A stretch of DNA of 33,275 nt from Candidatus Jordarchaeia archaeon. GTDB taxonomy: Archaea > Asgardarchaeota > Jordiarchaeia > Jordiarchaeales > Jordiarchaeaceae. The notes beneath the pieces are model-generated. The model made no database searches, was not told the origin of the DNA, and saw only the letters and a program-made list of their open reading frames with translations. The position numbers and the translations under genes were made by a program. The DNA lies in the NCBI GenBank assembly GCA_018383815.1, contig JAHAWU010000030.1, forward strand, positions 1-33,275, given 5' to 3'. This document shows, in pieces, positions 1-7,904 of this stretch; the stretch's first letter is position 1; each line of letters begins with the position of its first letter.

Positions 1-422
1 TTTTTGAGCCCTAAAATGTTTTTTTGAGGGAACATTTTTACATACCCCACAAAATCAAAAATACATACTTACTACTTTGCGCCTTCACTGCTCCATTTTT
101 TTGGTGTTAATTTAACCGTTTGTTCCTTGTTTAGTTTCTCAAATTATGATTCGGGATAGAAGAGTGCCAAGTTTACACTTCCATTATAGACACGTTATAG
201 AACAAAGATAGCTTCGAAACAATAATTCTTTACAAATAAAGCTGTGATGCTGCTGGAAATCGGAGGTCACTTTCCTGCACTTCTTAGTTTTGCTCTAGTG
301 CTTTTCGCTTCCTACCCTTCTCTTCTCTTTATTTGGAAATTGTATTTTTTACCACTTTTATGACAGAGAAGACAGAAAATAAGCACATTTCACAATGTCG
401 AGGTATTAAAAGACTTGAAACA
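1..422. other. Non-coding stretch, no gene seen
   Basis: I find no convincing open frame or RNA gene here. The only structure is a short inverted repeat at 13-20 and 31-38 (AAAATGTT / AACATTTT, 10-nt loop) near the window edge, which could be the 3' end of something lying outside the window. The stretch just downstream of the Mut7-C gene stop is T- and pyrimidine-rich on the plus strand, with no clear terminator for that minus-strand gene. Confidence 0.5.
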
Positions 423-938
423 TCAAACTCTACTTTTTAGTTTTTCCTTAGTTCTTTCAACAATTCGAGTCATTGAGCGCCACATGCGTCCACGCCAATA
501 AACTTGGCCGCAGTTTGTGCAAATCCAAAAGGCATCATAGGAATCCAACGTATTAGCTGAAACCTTATATTTTATCTCCTCTCTATCCACACTCTGAATT
601 AGACCATTGCATTCTGGGCAACGGGAGTTCTCAGGGGAAATGCTCAAATTTAAACCAAAAAAACCCGCAACTTCGAAAAATTGTTCCTCAAAAGAATTTT
701 TCTGAATGAGTTTAACTTTTAAACCACACGAAGTCGCTCGCTTAAAAAAGTCCACATCCCTGGTGAGGAGGTTCAAATCCTCCCGAATACAAACTTCTAA
801 AAGCTCATTGTCTCCAATTTTGGGAGAATAAAAAGTATAATATCCAAGAAGACGAAGCCAGCGTGCAAGACGCCCTAGCATAGCGTCACAAGCAAATCGT
901 CTTTCCCCACCGTAACTTTCCTCCTTGTAAACACTCAT
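423..938 (-). CDS. Mut7-C RNase domain protein (DUF82 / PF01927)
   Basis: 171-residue protein matching the stand-alone archaeal Mut7-C family, a PIN-like nuclease fold with a C-terminal zinc ribbon. Visible hallmarks are an N-terminal FACDAMLGRLARWLRLLGY block, LLTRD in the middle (acidic residues expected to bind metal), and a zinc ribbon made of CPEC and CTNC followed by GQVYWRGRMW. The last motif usually reads G-S-H-W, so RGRMW is a slight deviation. Family members are predicted RNases; the physiological substrate is not known. I chose ATG at 938 because GGAGG at 947-951 lies 8 nt upstream; the overlapping TTG at 941 is only 5 nt away. The Shine-Dalgarno sits in an 8-bp hairpin (separate entry). 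It lies downstream of and codirectional with S6e and aIF5B, but with its own leader. Confidence 0.85.
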   Translation of the reverse strand: MSVYKEESYGGERRFACDAMLGRLARWLRLLGYYTFYSPKIGDNELLEVCIREDLNLLTRDVDFFKRATSCGLKVKLIQKNSFEEQFFEVAGFFGLNLSISPENSRCPECNGLIQSVDREEIKYKVSANTLDSYDAFWICTNCGQVYWRGRMWRSMTRIVERTKEKLKSRV

Positions 939-947
939 CAAGAGTTC

Positions 948-982
948 CTCCTCATCCTAAAGGCTAAAAAATTTATGAGGAG
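948..982 (-). promoter_or_regulatory. Hairpin covering the ribosome binding site of the Mut7-C gene
   Basis: On the minus strand CTCCTCAT (982-975) is the exact reverse complement of ATGAGGAG (955-948), separated by 19 nt. The second arm overlaps the Shine-Dalgarno GGAGG (947-951), so the folded leader would hide it. This is seen directly; any regulatory effect is inference. Confidence 0.4.
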
Positions 983-1019
983 CAATTCAACAATTTGAAG
1001 GTTATGCTTTGGGTGCCTC

Positions 1020-1391
1020 TTATCCTTCAAAGATTTCCTTTGCACCCTTCTTAACTATCTTCAAATTTACCTGGGCTATATCCTCAGAAATCGTGTCCCC
1101 TCTAACCATCTTCATTCTACGCTGGCCCTTATAGGGCGGATGATAGCCTGGTTTGCTACCAATAAGAATCCTTTTTCTCACCGGACCGTGTACCCCTTTT
1201 CGCATGGGGAAACCATCTTTATCGCTTCCACCGGTGAGCAAAAATTCATACCCACTAAAACCCAGAGGTCCACCATCAATCTTCTGACCAATACGAGCCC
1301 CTAACAAGGCACGAGACTTTGCCTCATCAACATCAACCTGTACAGTACGGCCCTTTTCTGGATCAGAAATCACCAATTTAAATCCGGGCAT
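1020..1391 (-). CDS. rps6e: 30S ribosomal protein S6e
   Basis: 123-residue S6e, the small-subunit protein shared by archaea and eukaryotes. The start MPGFKLVISDPEKGR and the core block GGSDKDGFPMRKGVHG followed by RKRILIG and GYHPPYKGQRRMK are diagnostic, and the length is normal for archaeal S6e, which lacks the long eukaryotic C-terminal extension. The frame stays open 13 codons further upstream, but ATG at 1391 is preceded by GGAGG at 1401-1405 with 9-nt spacing and gives the conserved N-terminus. It lies 81 nt downstream of the aIF5B stop on the same strand, so cotranscription of these two translation genes is plausible. Confidence 0.97.
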   Translation of the reverse strand: MPGFKLVISDPEKGRTVQVDVDEAKSRALLGARIGQKIDGGPLGFSGYEFLLTGGSDKDGFPMRKGVHGPVRKRILIGSKPGYHPPYKGQRRMKMVRGDTISEDIAQVNLKIVKKGAKEIFEG

Positions 1392-1472
1392 GAGTAATAA
1401 CCTCCGATGGATACCAAAAAATACTATCAATAACTGCTTTTAAACTATTCGTATTTCCTTTCGTAGCTGAGT

Positions 1473-3257
1473 CTAACTTTCTTCCAGAAGATCTAATAGT
1501 TTCCTGCTTTTGAACTCCTTTATTTCATTTAAAACCTCCAGTTCATCAGGACTAAGCTCCTCCCCCAGTTCACGAGAGAGCCTATCTAGCTGAATCTCTG
1601 GAATATCTGAGTACAAAATATCCCCTTCGCGAATCTGGCGCCCCACTGTTGGTCCCCTAATACTGATAGCCACGCTTGAACCTCTGTGCGCAACCTGTCT
1701 CACTTCTCCCTCATCCTGAATTTGCATAATTTCGCCCACTCGCCGATTGTCCTTATTAACAAGCCTAGCCTTAGGAACCATTGAACCCGCCAAAACTTCC
1801 ACTCCCACAACTGCAGGCTTGCTCCTTCTAAAAACATAACCTGGCAAAATCCTAATCTTAAATGGACGCACAACTCCTGCCAAAGCTTGGCGTCGCTGCT
1901 CCTCCTTCTTTTCAGCAACCCACTTATCATAATCATCAAATAAACCATAAATTACATCACTACGAAAAATCGGAACACCATTAATTTCTGCCTCCTCTTC
2001 AGCATCCGGTAAAACACGCACACCAAATGCTAAAACCACAGCATATAAAGGCTCCCTCTCAGCAACCACCGCAGCCTCAATTACATCCCTCTTACTCACA
2101 TCACCTACATCCGCCAAACGCACCGGGACTCCCCGCTCACTAAAATAACTCATCAACGCCTCAAGACTGCCCAAGGTATCTGCCTTGAGAACCACCCCAC
2201 TCTTACTAGTTTCAATACGCACTGATTCTACCTCAGCTTGAACCTCTTTTATTACCTGGTCAAGCTGAGACGAATCCTCCACAGCGCGTAGAGGAGCACC
2301 CGCGACAGCCTTCTCCAAACCCGGCGCAACGATTTTCACACCCGCAGCAGCCACCACCTCATCAACACTATCAAAACGCTGACGTGGATCACGCATTTCA
2401 TCCAAAGGCTTAGGCAACAACAAAGCACGAATATGAGTGCCAATAGCCTTCCCCAGTCCACCTACAACTATCAAACCATCCTTGTGCAAAACACCATCAT
2501 AAATTATGGCATCTACGGTGTGGCCCAGTCCCGGTTCCTCTTTCACCTCCAAAACCACTCCCTTGGCCGCTCCTTCGCTGAACTGTAACCGCTGGCTTAA
2601 ATACTGCTGAGCCAAACCCGCTAATACGACCAGTAGCTCAGCGATTCCCTCCCCAGTCACGGCACTTGTGGGAATTATAGCAATATTGCGAGTGAAGTCC
2701 CGCACTCTGTCAAAACGGTCTCCAGAGAAACCCAAACGTGACAAGTCACCCATAATCTCATATATCCTTTCATCCAAAAAACGCAACACAAAATCCGGTT
2801 GGGCACTCAAACTCTTAAGAATGGAGAGAGAACCAGAGGGAGACCAGCCATTAATCCTATCAACCTTGTTAGCAGCAATCAAAAAGGGCGTTTTACGAGT
2901 CCTTAAAATATCAACACACTCATAGGTCTGAGCCTGAAAACCATTCAAAATATCGACAACAAGAATGGCAAAATCTGCAACCGCACCACCACGCTTCCTA
3001 AGATTAAAAAACGAACTATGCCCAGGCGTATCGATAACTAGGATGCCTGGTATGGTTAATTTCACTTTATAAGACTCAAGTAGTTTACCGCCAATAGCAT
3101 TTATGGTCTCTGTGTCAAGCATACTAGCCCCTATATGCTGCGTTATACCCTTTGCCTCTCTCTTTTGCACCGCGGTTCCTCTAATTTTGTCTAATATGCT
3201 GGTTTTTCCACTATCTATATGACCTAGCACCACGCAAATAGGCTGTCTCATGGGCAT
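1473..3257 (-). CDS. infB: Translation initiation factor aIF5B (archaeal IF2/eIF5B)
   Basis: 594-residue GTPase that promotes subunit joining during initiation. G motifs are in order: GHIDSGKTS (residues 12-20), GITQHIGAS (37-45), DTPGHSS (76-82), NKVD (130-133) and SAVTGEG. The H of DTPGH, the catalytic histidine, is present. The first G motif has S where most IF2/IF5B proteins have a second H (GHVDHGKT), a minor oddity. Domains II-IV follow, ending in the helical tail LSPDELEVLNEIKEFKSRKL typical of the archaeal protein. No intein is present. The frame extends 48 codons further, but GAGGGG at 3266-3271 lies 8 nt before ATG 3257 and only 2 nt before ATG 3263, so I use 3257. Confidence 0.95.
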   Translation of the reverse strand: MPMRQPICVVLGHIDSGKTSILDKIRGTAVQKREAKGITQHIGASMLDTETINAIGGKLLESYKVKLTIPGILVIDTPGHSSFFNLRKRGGAVADFAILVVDILNGFQAQTYECVDILRTRKTPFLIAANKVDRINGWSPSGSLSILKSLSAQPDFVLRFLDERIYEIMGDLSRLGFSGDRFDRVRDFTRNIAIIPTSAVTGEGIAELLVVLAGLAQQYLSQRLQFSEGAAKGVVLEVKEEPGLGHTVDAIIYDGVLHKDGLIVVGGLGKAIGTHIRALLLPKPLDEMRDPRQRFDSVDEVVAAAGVKIVAPGLEKAVAGAPLRAVEDSSQLDQVIKEVQAEVESVRIETSKSGVVLKADTLGSLEALMSYFSERGVPVRLADVGDVSKRDVIEAAVVAEREPLYAVVLAFGVRVLPDAEEEAEINGVPIFRSDVIYGLFDDYDKWVAEKKEEQRRQALAGVVRPFKIRILPGYVFRRSKPAVVGVEVLAGSMVPKARLVNKDNRRVGEIMQIQDEGEVRQVAHRGSSVAISIRGPTVGRQIREGDILYSDIPEIQLDRLSRELGEELSPDELEVLNEIKEFKSRKLLDLLEES

Positions 3258-3841
3258 TTTCATATCCCCTCTAACTTTAAATACACAATACCCGATCTGC
3301 ATTTTCAATTTTTCGATAAACCGCCCACCACAAAAATATGCAATAACGGCTCCCTGACAAGCCAACCTGAAAAATAGCAATTTTCTCTTACTCAAGCACA
3401 CGATTCCCTACACCAAAAGATACATCCTAAACCAAACAATAGGCAAACACCCTACAGGTAAACACTCAACCCACAATTTTAGTTCAACAATTCAAAACTA
3501 TGCTTTACTCCTCTGATTACTCGCCAAAAACAGTGCCACCAACAACTTGTTCATAATTCAGGATAACTGGATACTTTTAAATACAACAACTTTTTAGGAG
3601 TGAATAGGGAAGAAACCACAGTAAATAATCAAAATTTAGGATAATAAATAGTAAAAAGTGTTTTTCTCAGAATTGTAAAAAATTTAGAAAATAACTTGAT
3701 TCAAAATTAGACCCATAAACTTATAGTGGGTACAGTGATGTAAATCTTCCCTAAGTGGATGAACTTAACATTTAATAAAAACAGTAATAAAATAGTACAG
3801 CTCATCTTTCATTCATTTAATGAAGAGAGGAGGTGAATAAT
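3258..3841. other. Divergent intergenic region between aIF5B and rtcB
   Basis: About 580 nt without a gene, holding divergent promoters. It is A/C-rich on the plus strand up to about 3.5 kb, then A/T-rich. Two small hairpins are visible: ACCCA/TGGGT at 3711-3731 and TTCATT/AATGAA at 3808-3824. The second lies just upstream of the rtcB Shine-Dalgarno (AGAGGAGGTGA, 3825-3835). Confidence 0.5.
3771..3780 (+). promoter_or_regulatory. Possible TATA box for rtcB
   Basis: TTTAATAAAA about 70 nt before the rtcB start. Transcription would begin near 3800, leaving a leader of about 40 nt with the 3808-3824 hairpin and the Shine-Dalgarno. Based on archaeal spacing only. Confidence 0.35.
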
Positions 3842-5326
3842 TTGAGCACAAAAAACATACCGCTCAAACAAATCAGCAAAAACGTTTGGGAAATACCCAA
3901 AGATTTCCGCCCCTACATGAGGGTGCCTGCAAGAATCATTGCAAATGAGTACCTCATGAAAGACATACACAAAGACCAAACCCTAATCCAAGCAGCAAAT
4001 GTAACCAGCCTACCCGGAATAAAAAAATTCTCCGTAACCTTGCCCGACACATAAGGAGGACTACCTCCCCCGCGGGAAGCACACCAAGGCTACGGATTCC
4101 CAATAGGCGGAGTAGCCGCAACTGATTATGAAGAAGGAGTCCTAAGTCCAGGTGGCGTAGGATACGACATCAACTGCGGCGTTAGAATAATTACAACTAA
4201 TCTGGAAAGAAAAGATGTCGAAGAAAAAATAAAAGTCCTAACACAAGAAATTTTCGATAATGTTCCCAGCGGCCTAGGCTCCAAAAGAAAAATTAAACTC
4301 TCAATGAGCGAATTAGACGGCATCCTAGCCGAAGGCGTCAAATGGTCAATCAACAAAGGATTCGGCTGGGAAGAAGACGCCCTATACTGCGAAGCAAACG
4401 GAAGCCTAAAAGAAGCCGACCCCACAAAAGTATCAACAAAAGCAAAGGAGAGAGGCGTCGCACAAGTAGGAACACTAGGAGCTGGCAACCACTTTCTCGA
4501 AATCCAATATGTAGAAAAAATTTTCGACCAAGAAGCAGCCAAAGTATATGGACTAAGAGAGAATCAGGCCACAGTTATGATTCACACCGGCTCGAGAGGA
4601 CTAGGACATCAAGTATGCTCCGACTACCTACGAGTAATGGAAAGAGCCACAAAGAAATATGGAATCGACCTACCAGACAGAGAACTAGCAGCAGCACCCG
4701 GAAAAAGCCCCGAAGGCCAAGACTACCTAGCAGCCATGGCCGCAGCAGCCAACTTCGCCTGGGCCAATAGACAAAGCATAACCCACTGGGTAAGAGAATC
4801 CTTCCAAAAAGTATACGGCGTATCAGCAGAAGACCTTGAAATGCACCTAGTCTACGACGTAGCGCACAATATAGCCAAAATTGAAAAACACAAAGTCAAC
4901 GGCGAAATCAGCACAGTCTACGTACACAGAAAAGGCGCCACACGCGCATTCCCCCCAGAACACCCCGAACTACCACAAAAATACAGAACCATAGGACAAC
5001 CAGTCATCATACCTGGGACAATGGGAACCGCTAGCTACATCCTCAGAGGACGAAAAGAAGCCATGGAACTCAGCTTCGGATCCACCGCACATGGAGCGGG
5101 TAGGGTGATGAGTAGGAATGAGGCGATTAGGAGTTTTAGGGGTGAGAGTGTGAAGGGTAAGCTTTTGTCTGCGGGTATTCTTGTTAGGGCTGCGAGTATT
5201 GAGGTTGTGGCTGAGGAGGCTCCTGAGGCTTACAAGAATGTTGATGAGGTGGCTAAAGCGTCACATGATGCGGGTATTGCTTCTCTGGTTGCGCGTCTCC
5301 GTCCTCTGGGTGTTGTGAAGGGCTGA
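3842..5326 (+). CDS. rtcB: RtcB RNA-splicing ligase, gene split by a 30-nt intron (exons 3842-4048 and 4079-5326)
   Basis: 3'-phosphate/5'-OH RNA ligase that seals tRNA and mRNA halves made by the splicing endonuclease, using GTP and manganese. The first segment ends in LPD followed by ACA and an in-frame TAA at 4052. Exactly 30 nt later, in the same frame, the family continues with [11 protein letters not shown]. Deleting 4049-4078 gives a 484-residue protein colinear with Pyrococcus RtcB (about 481): [18 protein letters not shown] (metal Cys, residue 102), [25 protein letters not shown] and [10 protein letters not shown] (guanylated His, residue 407). All active-site residues are intact, which argues against a pseudogene. 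I chose TTG 3842 because AGAGGAGGTGA (3825-3835) is well spaced for it; GTG 3833 lies inside that element. Third codon positions change abruptly from A/C to G/T at 5096. Confidence 0.93.
4049..4078 (+). other. Predicted 30-nt archaeal (BHB-type) intron in the rtcB pre-mRNA
   Basis: Seen: an in-frame insert with stop TAA (4052-4054) inside an otherwise complete RtcB frame. With the usual BHB topology (exon-1 strand pairs with the intron's 3' end), CCCG (4043-4046) pairs with CGGG (4073-4076) as the 4-bp central helix. It is followed on the 5' side by AC^A and on the 3' side by AA^G. Cuts there remove exactly 4049-4078 and restore LPD-A-HQGYG. Inside, GGAGG (4055-4059) pairs with CCTCC (4064-4068) around an ACTA loop. 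Outside, CCTTG (4038-4042) can pair with CAAGG (4085-4089). The motif is relaxed: the inner helix is separated by an internal loop, and the outer pairing needs a longer 3' bulge. The tRNA-Asp T-arm intron in this window uses the same CCCG/CGGG helix and is also 30 nt. Splicing is inferred. Confidence 0.75.
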
Positions 5327-5373
5327 CACTGATGGTAACGTGTGGCTACCTCGAAGTGTTGTTACCGTTAGTG
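5327..5373 (+). terminator. Long hairpin directly after the rtcB stop
   Basis: CACTGATGGTAAC (5327-5339) pairs with GTTACCGTTAGTG (5361-5373) over 13 positions, counting two G-U wobbles, around a 21-nt loop. It starts on the base after the TGA stop and is followed by T-rich sequence (5380-5410). It could be a terminator or a 3'-end stabilising structure. No RNA family is recognised. Confidence 0.45.
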
Positions 5374-5705
5374 TGAATTCCTTTATTTTCACCATCTTCC
5401 TTTTCATTTATTTTCCGAAGTTTGCAAGGAATTTTCTAGTTTTTTCTGAAAATACGCGGGCGCAGAGTATGTTTTTCATGTAAATTGTTTTTAGGTGTGT
5501 CTAGGTTGCTTTAATGAATGCCTTTTTTAGTGGTTTTTTATAAAATGAGGATTGGACTAGATTTATGGAAACAGTTTTTTAATTTTTTGGGTTGTGGATT
5601 TCTTTTTTGTGGATTTGCTTGTTTTTTCTTTGGGTGATGCTTTTTGGTTTATAAATAAAAGGGTGGTTGGGGGAAGGTTTTCTTTTGGGTTTGTTCCTGT
5701 TTTCT
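5374..5705. other. Convergent intergenic region, T/G-rich
   Basis: The 3' ends of rtcB and the membrane-protein gene meet here. I see long T-runs on the plus strand (around 5570-5600) that could stop transcription from rtcB, but no gene, repeat or RNA. Confidence 0.4.
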
Positions 5706-6191
5706 TTATTTGAATTCTTCTTTTACGTTGCCTCTTAGGTAGAGTATGAAGAATATTGCTATTATTGCTATGAATACGCTGCCTACGACGTAGATTATTG
5801 GGAAGCCTAGTAGGTATCCTATTGCGGGGGTTATTACTAGGAATATGGAGCTGATGAAGGTGAGGTAGTATCCCCATTTTTTCCTGTAGGCGAATCCAAA
5901 CGCTGAAACAATTAGTATGATTGCTATTATTATGCAGGCGGTGAATAGTAGAAGATAATTGCTTGCATTTAGTTGTATTGAAAGTAGGTTGGGAATATAT
6001 AGCATCCATATGAATACGTTTAGAAGTTCGGGTGTGGTTGGGGGGATTCGTGAAAGAAGGTTGCTCATTGATGGTCCGGCGGATAGTGGTTTAAGGAAGA
6101 AAAGGTATCCCAGAAGTAATATGGCTATGGCTGATAGTATGAATACTATGGATATTAAATTTGCTAGTTTTGGCGGTTGGGTTTCAGACAT
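5706..6191 (-). CDS. Hypothetical membrane protein with four predicted transmembrane helices
   Basis: 161 residues, no family recognised. After a short polar N-terminus (MSETQPPKLAN) there are four hydrophobic segments: roughly residues 12-34, 67-100 (YLLLFTACIIIAIILIVSAF), 106-128 (LTFISSIFLVITPAIGYLL) and 130-150 (IIYVVGSVFIAIIAIFFILY). A basic YRKK lies between helices 2 and 3, and the tail is charged (RGNVKEEFK). A loop of about 35 residues follows helix 1. The start ATG 6191 has GGAGGTAA at 6196-6203; the frame reaches 6215 but without a ribosome site. It is a single-gene unit convergent with rtcB. Small four-helix proteins of this kind are common in archaea and mostly uncharacterised. 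Confidence 0.75.
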   Translation of the reverse strand: MSETQPPKLANLISIVFILSAIAILLLGYLFFLKPLSAGPSMSNLLSRIPPTTPELLNVFIWMLYIPNLLSIQLNASNYLLLFTACIIIAIILIVSAFGFAYRKKWGYYLTFISSIFLVITPAIGYLLGFPIIYVVGSVFIAIIAIFFILYLRGNVKEEFK

Positions 6192-6230
6192 TTTGTTACC
6201 TCCATTAGATTCCATTAGGAAACCTAAAGT

Positions 6231-6241
6231 TACTTAAATTT
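6231..6241 (-). promoter_or_regulatory. Likely TATA box of the membrane-protein gene
   Basis: AAATTTAAGTA on the minus strand, about 40-45 nt upstream of ATG 6191. Transcription would start near 6210, leaving a short leader with the Shine-Dalgarno. Confidence 0.4.
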
Positions 6242-6756
6242 TTCTTTCTTTATGAGTTGTTGTATGATTTATCTTTTATGTTTTCGTTTGTAGCTGGAAT
6301 TCTCAAAATAGGTAAATTGAAGATTTAACCATATTATTAAATGGATTTTAAAAAATTGTGATACTCTGCTTCCAGTGGGAGTGCGTATTTTGCCATGTTT
6401 TGAGAAATGCTGGTAGGGGAAATGTGTTTGCAATAACTTTTGTCTTAAAACTATTTGTTTGGATCATTAATCTCTGTTTTAGGAAAATGTTGCTGTGACA
6501 ATTTGGGTCGGTGTCTTCCCCTTTAAAACCTTTGCTTAAGAGAGGGGATAATGGATTAGAGGTAGCGGAAGTAGAGTTCCCCCACAAATCAAGCCAACAC
6601 TTTTGAGAATCCTTCTTAAGCATCAGTTAAAAATACTGTGAAACATTATTATCTTATTAATGAGGTGGCGTGGCGTCTCTTATTTACTGCAGAAAATTTT
6701 TATGCGTAAATAAGGAACAAATTTTCAGGGGATGTTCTTATTTGGAGAGTAAGAAG
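6242..6756. other. Non-coding stretch between divergent hypothetical genes
   Basis: About 500 nt. A 91-codon minus-strand frame (6348-6623) has no ribosome site and an unremarkable composition; I do not accept it as a gene. No tRNA, repeat or strong hairpin is seen. If GTG 6670 is the true start of the next gene, the last 87 nt are coding. Confidence 0.4.
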
Positions 6757-7773
6757 TTGAAAAAATTGTTTAAATTGGTTAGTGTTTCTAACATTTCTCC
6801 ACCCATAGCTAGGAACTTGAGGATTGCACCTTATGTTAAGCTTAGGGTTGGTAAGATAACTAAAGCTGTTAATCTTAACTTTAGTCTTGAGCTCTCCTTC
6901 CAAAACAGTGTTTTTCAAAGTGTCAAATATGTTCAGAGCGTTTCAAGCGAAGGAGATTATATTATTCCCCTGCCATTGGACATTAAAAAAATTCCCTCCG
7001 AAGCTAAGGAGGTTAATTTTACAATAGAATTGCGAGTAGGTAGAAATGTGGTAGCAAAGAAAACAATCTTACTATCTGCCTCGAACACCAGGAACCAGCT
7101 TGCAATGTCCCTCCCCTACGTTAAGAGAAATCGAATTATTGCGGGGAAGAGGCAAGATTGCTTTTGTGACTTGAAAAACACATCTAATTTACCCATTTCA
7201 ATGTACTTCGAGATTCTATTAATACCCCTAGGAGGAGAGGAGATTAGGGTGTTTGGTGAACCCAGGAATATTCCCCCTGGAAGACCCGACCAGATTCAAG
7301 CCAGATATGTTGCTTCTATTAATCTTCTGGGGGAGTGCTTCATAGTAGCCCGAGTTAAGTTCAAACAGGGAGAACAAGAGCTTGAGCAATGTACGGTTCG
7401 AAAAACAACAGTTCAATTATCTCCTGAACCAGTTATGGAAATTAAAATAAGTGACTCCCCGCAAATTCCTACCGCAGTTGAGGGTGGAAAAAAGGTAAAT
7501 TTTAACGTTAAAGTATTACAAAATATTGAGAAGACTAAACTAAGATTTGACGTGCTGGTAACTAGTGAAAATTGGGAAAAAAAGTTAAAAACATTTGAAA
7601 TCAAACAGCAAAAGGGAGAATATAGGAATTATGGCCCTGTAACTTGGGATACCCCCAAAGTATCTGAGAAAACAACATTTTACATTGATTTCAAAGTCTA
7701 TAAAGATGGCCAGCCACTTCCAGAGGAGGGAATTAAGAAAGAAAAAAAGAAGATAACTTTAACCCCTGCCTAA
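6757..7773 (+). CDS. Hypothetical protein with beta-rich repeated segments
   Basis: 338 residues, not recognised. It reads as three stretches of alternating hydrophobic/polar strands with proline-containing turns, e.g. NLNFSLELSFQN, VNFTIELRVG, ISMYFEILLIPLGGEE, CFIVARVKFKQGEQEL and KTTFYIDFKVYKDGQPLPEE. This is the look of immunoglobulin-like or CARDB-type beta-sandwich domains. No signal peptide or membrane helix is evident, so a cytoplasmic location is likely. The C-terminus is lysine-rich (GIKKEKKKITLTPA). I prefer TTG 6757 (GGAGAG at 6744-6749, 7-nt spacing). GTG 6670 would add 29 residues including three Cys, but its ribosome site almost touches it. The domain reading is inference from pattern alone. 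Confidence 0.7.
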   Translation: MKKLFKLVSVSNISPPIARNLRIAPYVKLRVGKITKAVNLNFSLELSFQNSVFQSVKYVQSVSSEGDYIIPLPLDIKKIPSEAKEVNFTIELRVGRNVVAKKTILLSASNTRNQLAMSLPYVKRNRIIAGKRQDCFCDLKNTSNLPISMYFEILLIPLGGEEIRVFGEPRNIPPGRPDQIQARYVASINLLGECFIVARVKFKQGEQELEQCTVRKTTVQLSPEPVMEIKISDSPQIPTAVEGGKKVNFNVKVLQNIEKTKLRFDVLVTSENWEKKLKTFEIKQQKGEYRNYGPVTWDTPKVSEKTTFYIDFKVYKDGQPLPEEGIKKEKKKITLTPA

Positions 7774-7904
7774 ATGTAAATCTTATTATAAGAGCTAAAA
7801 TTGGGTCTCAATTCTCCATTTCAAAAATTAGTACTTTAAATTTTGGTTTATCTGTAACTTGAAGAGGTTAAACTTCATAATTTTAGGCCTGATATTTCTA
7901 GTTT

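Noticed and set aside
4049-4081. Programmed ribosome bypass (hop) over the stop in rtcB, as in phage T4 gene 60
   Set aside because: A hairpin after the stop fits, but there are no matching take-off and landing codons in the right frame, while the BHB-type pairing predicts the exact boundaries.
3842-5326. rtcB as a pseudogene or sequencing-error frameshift
   Set aside because: The insert is exactly 30 nt in frame, all catalytic residues downstream are intact, and no other lesion exists.
5563-6009. 148-codon minus-strand frame beside the membrane-protein gene
   Set aside because: It overlaps the membrane protein in another frame; its Asn/Thr/Lys/Pro-rich sequence is an out-of-frame reading and it has no ribosome site.
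6348-6623. 91-codon minus-strand frame
   Set aside because: There is no ribosome site, no promoter at a sensible distance, and the composition does not resemble the neighbouring proteins.
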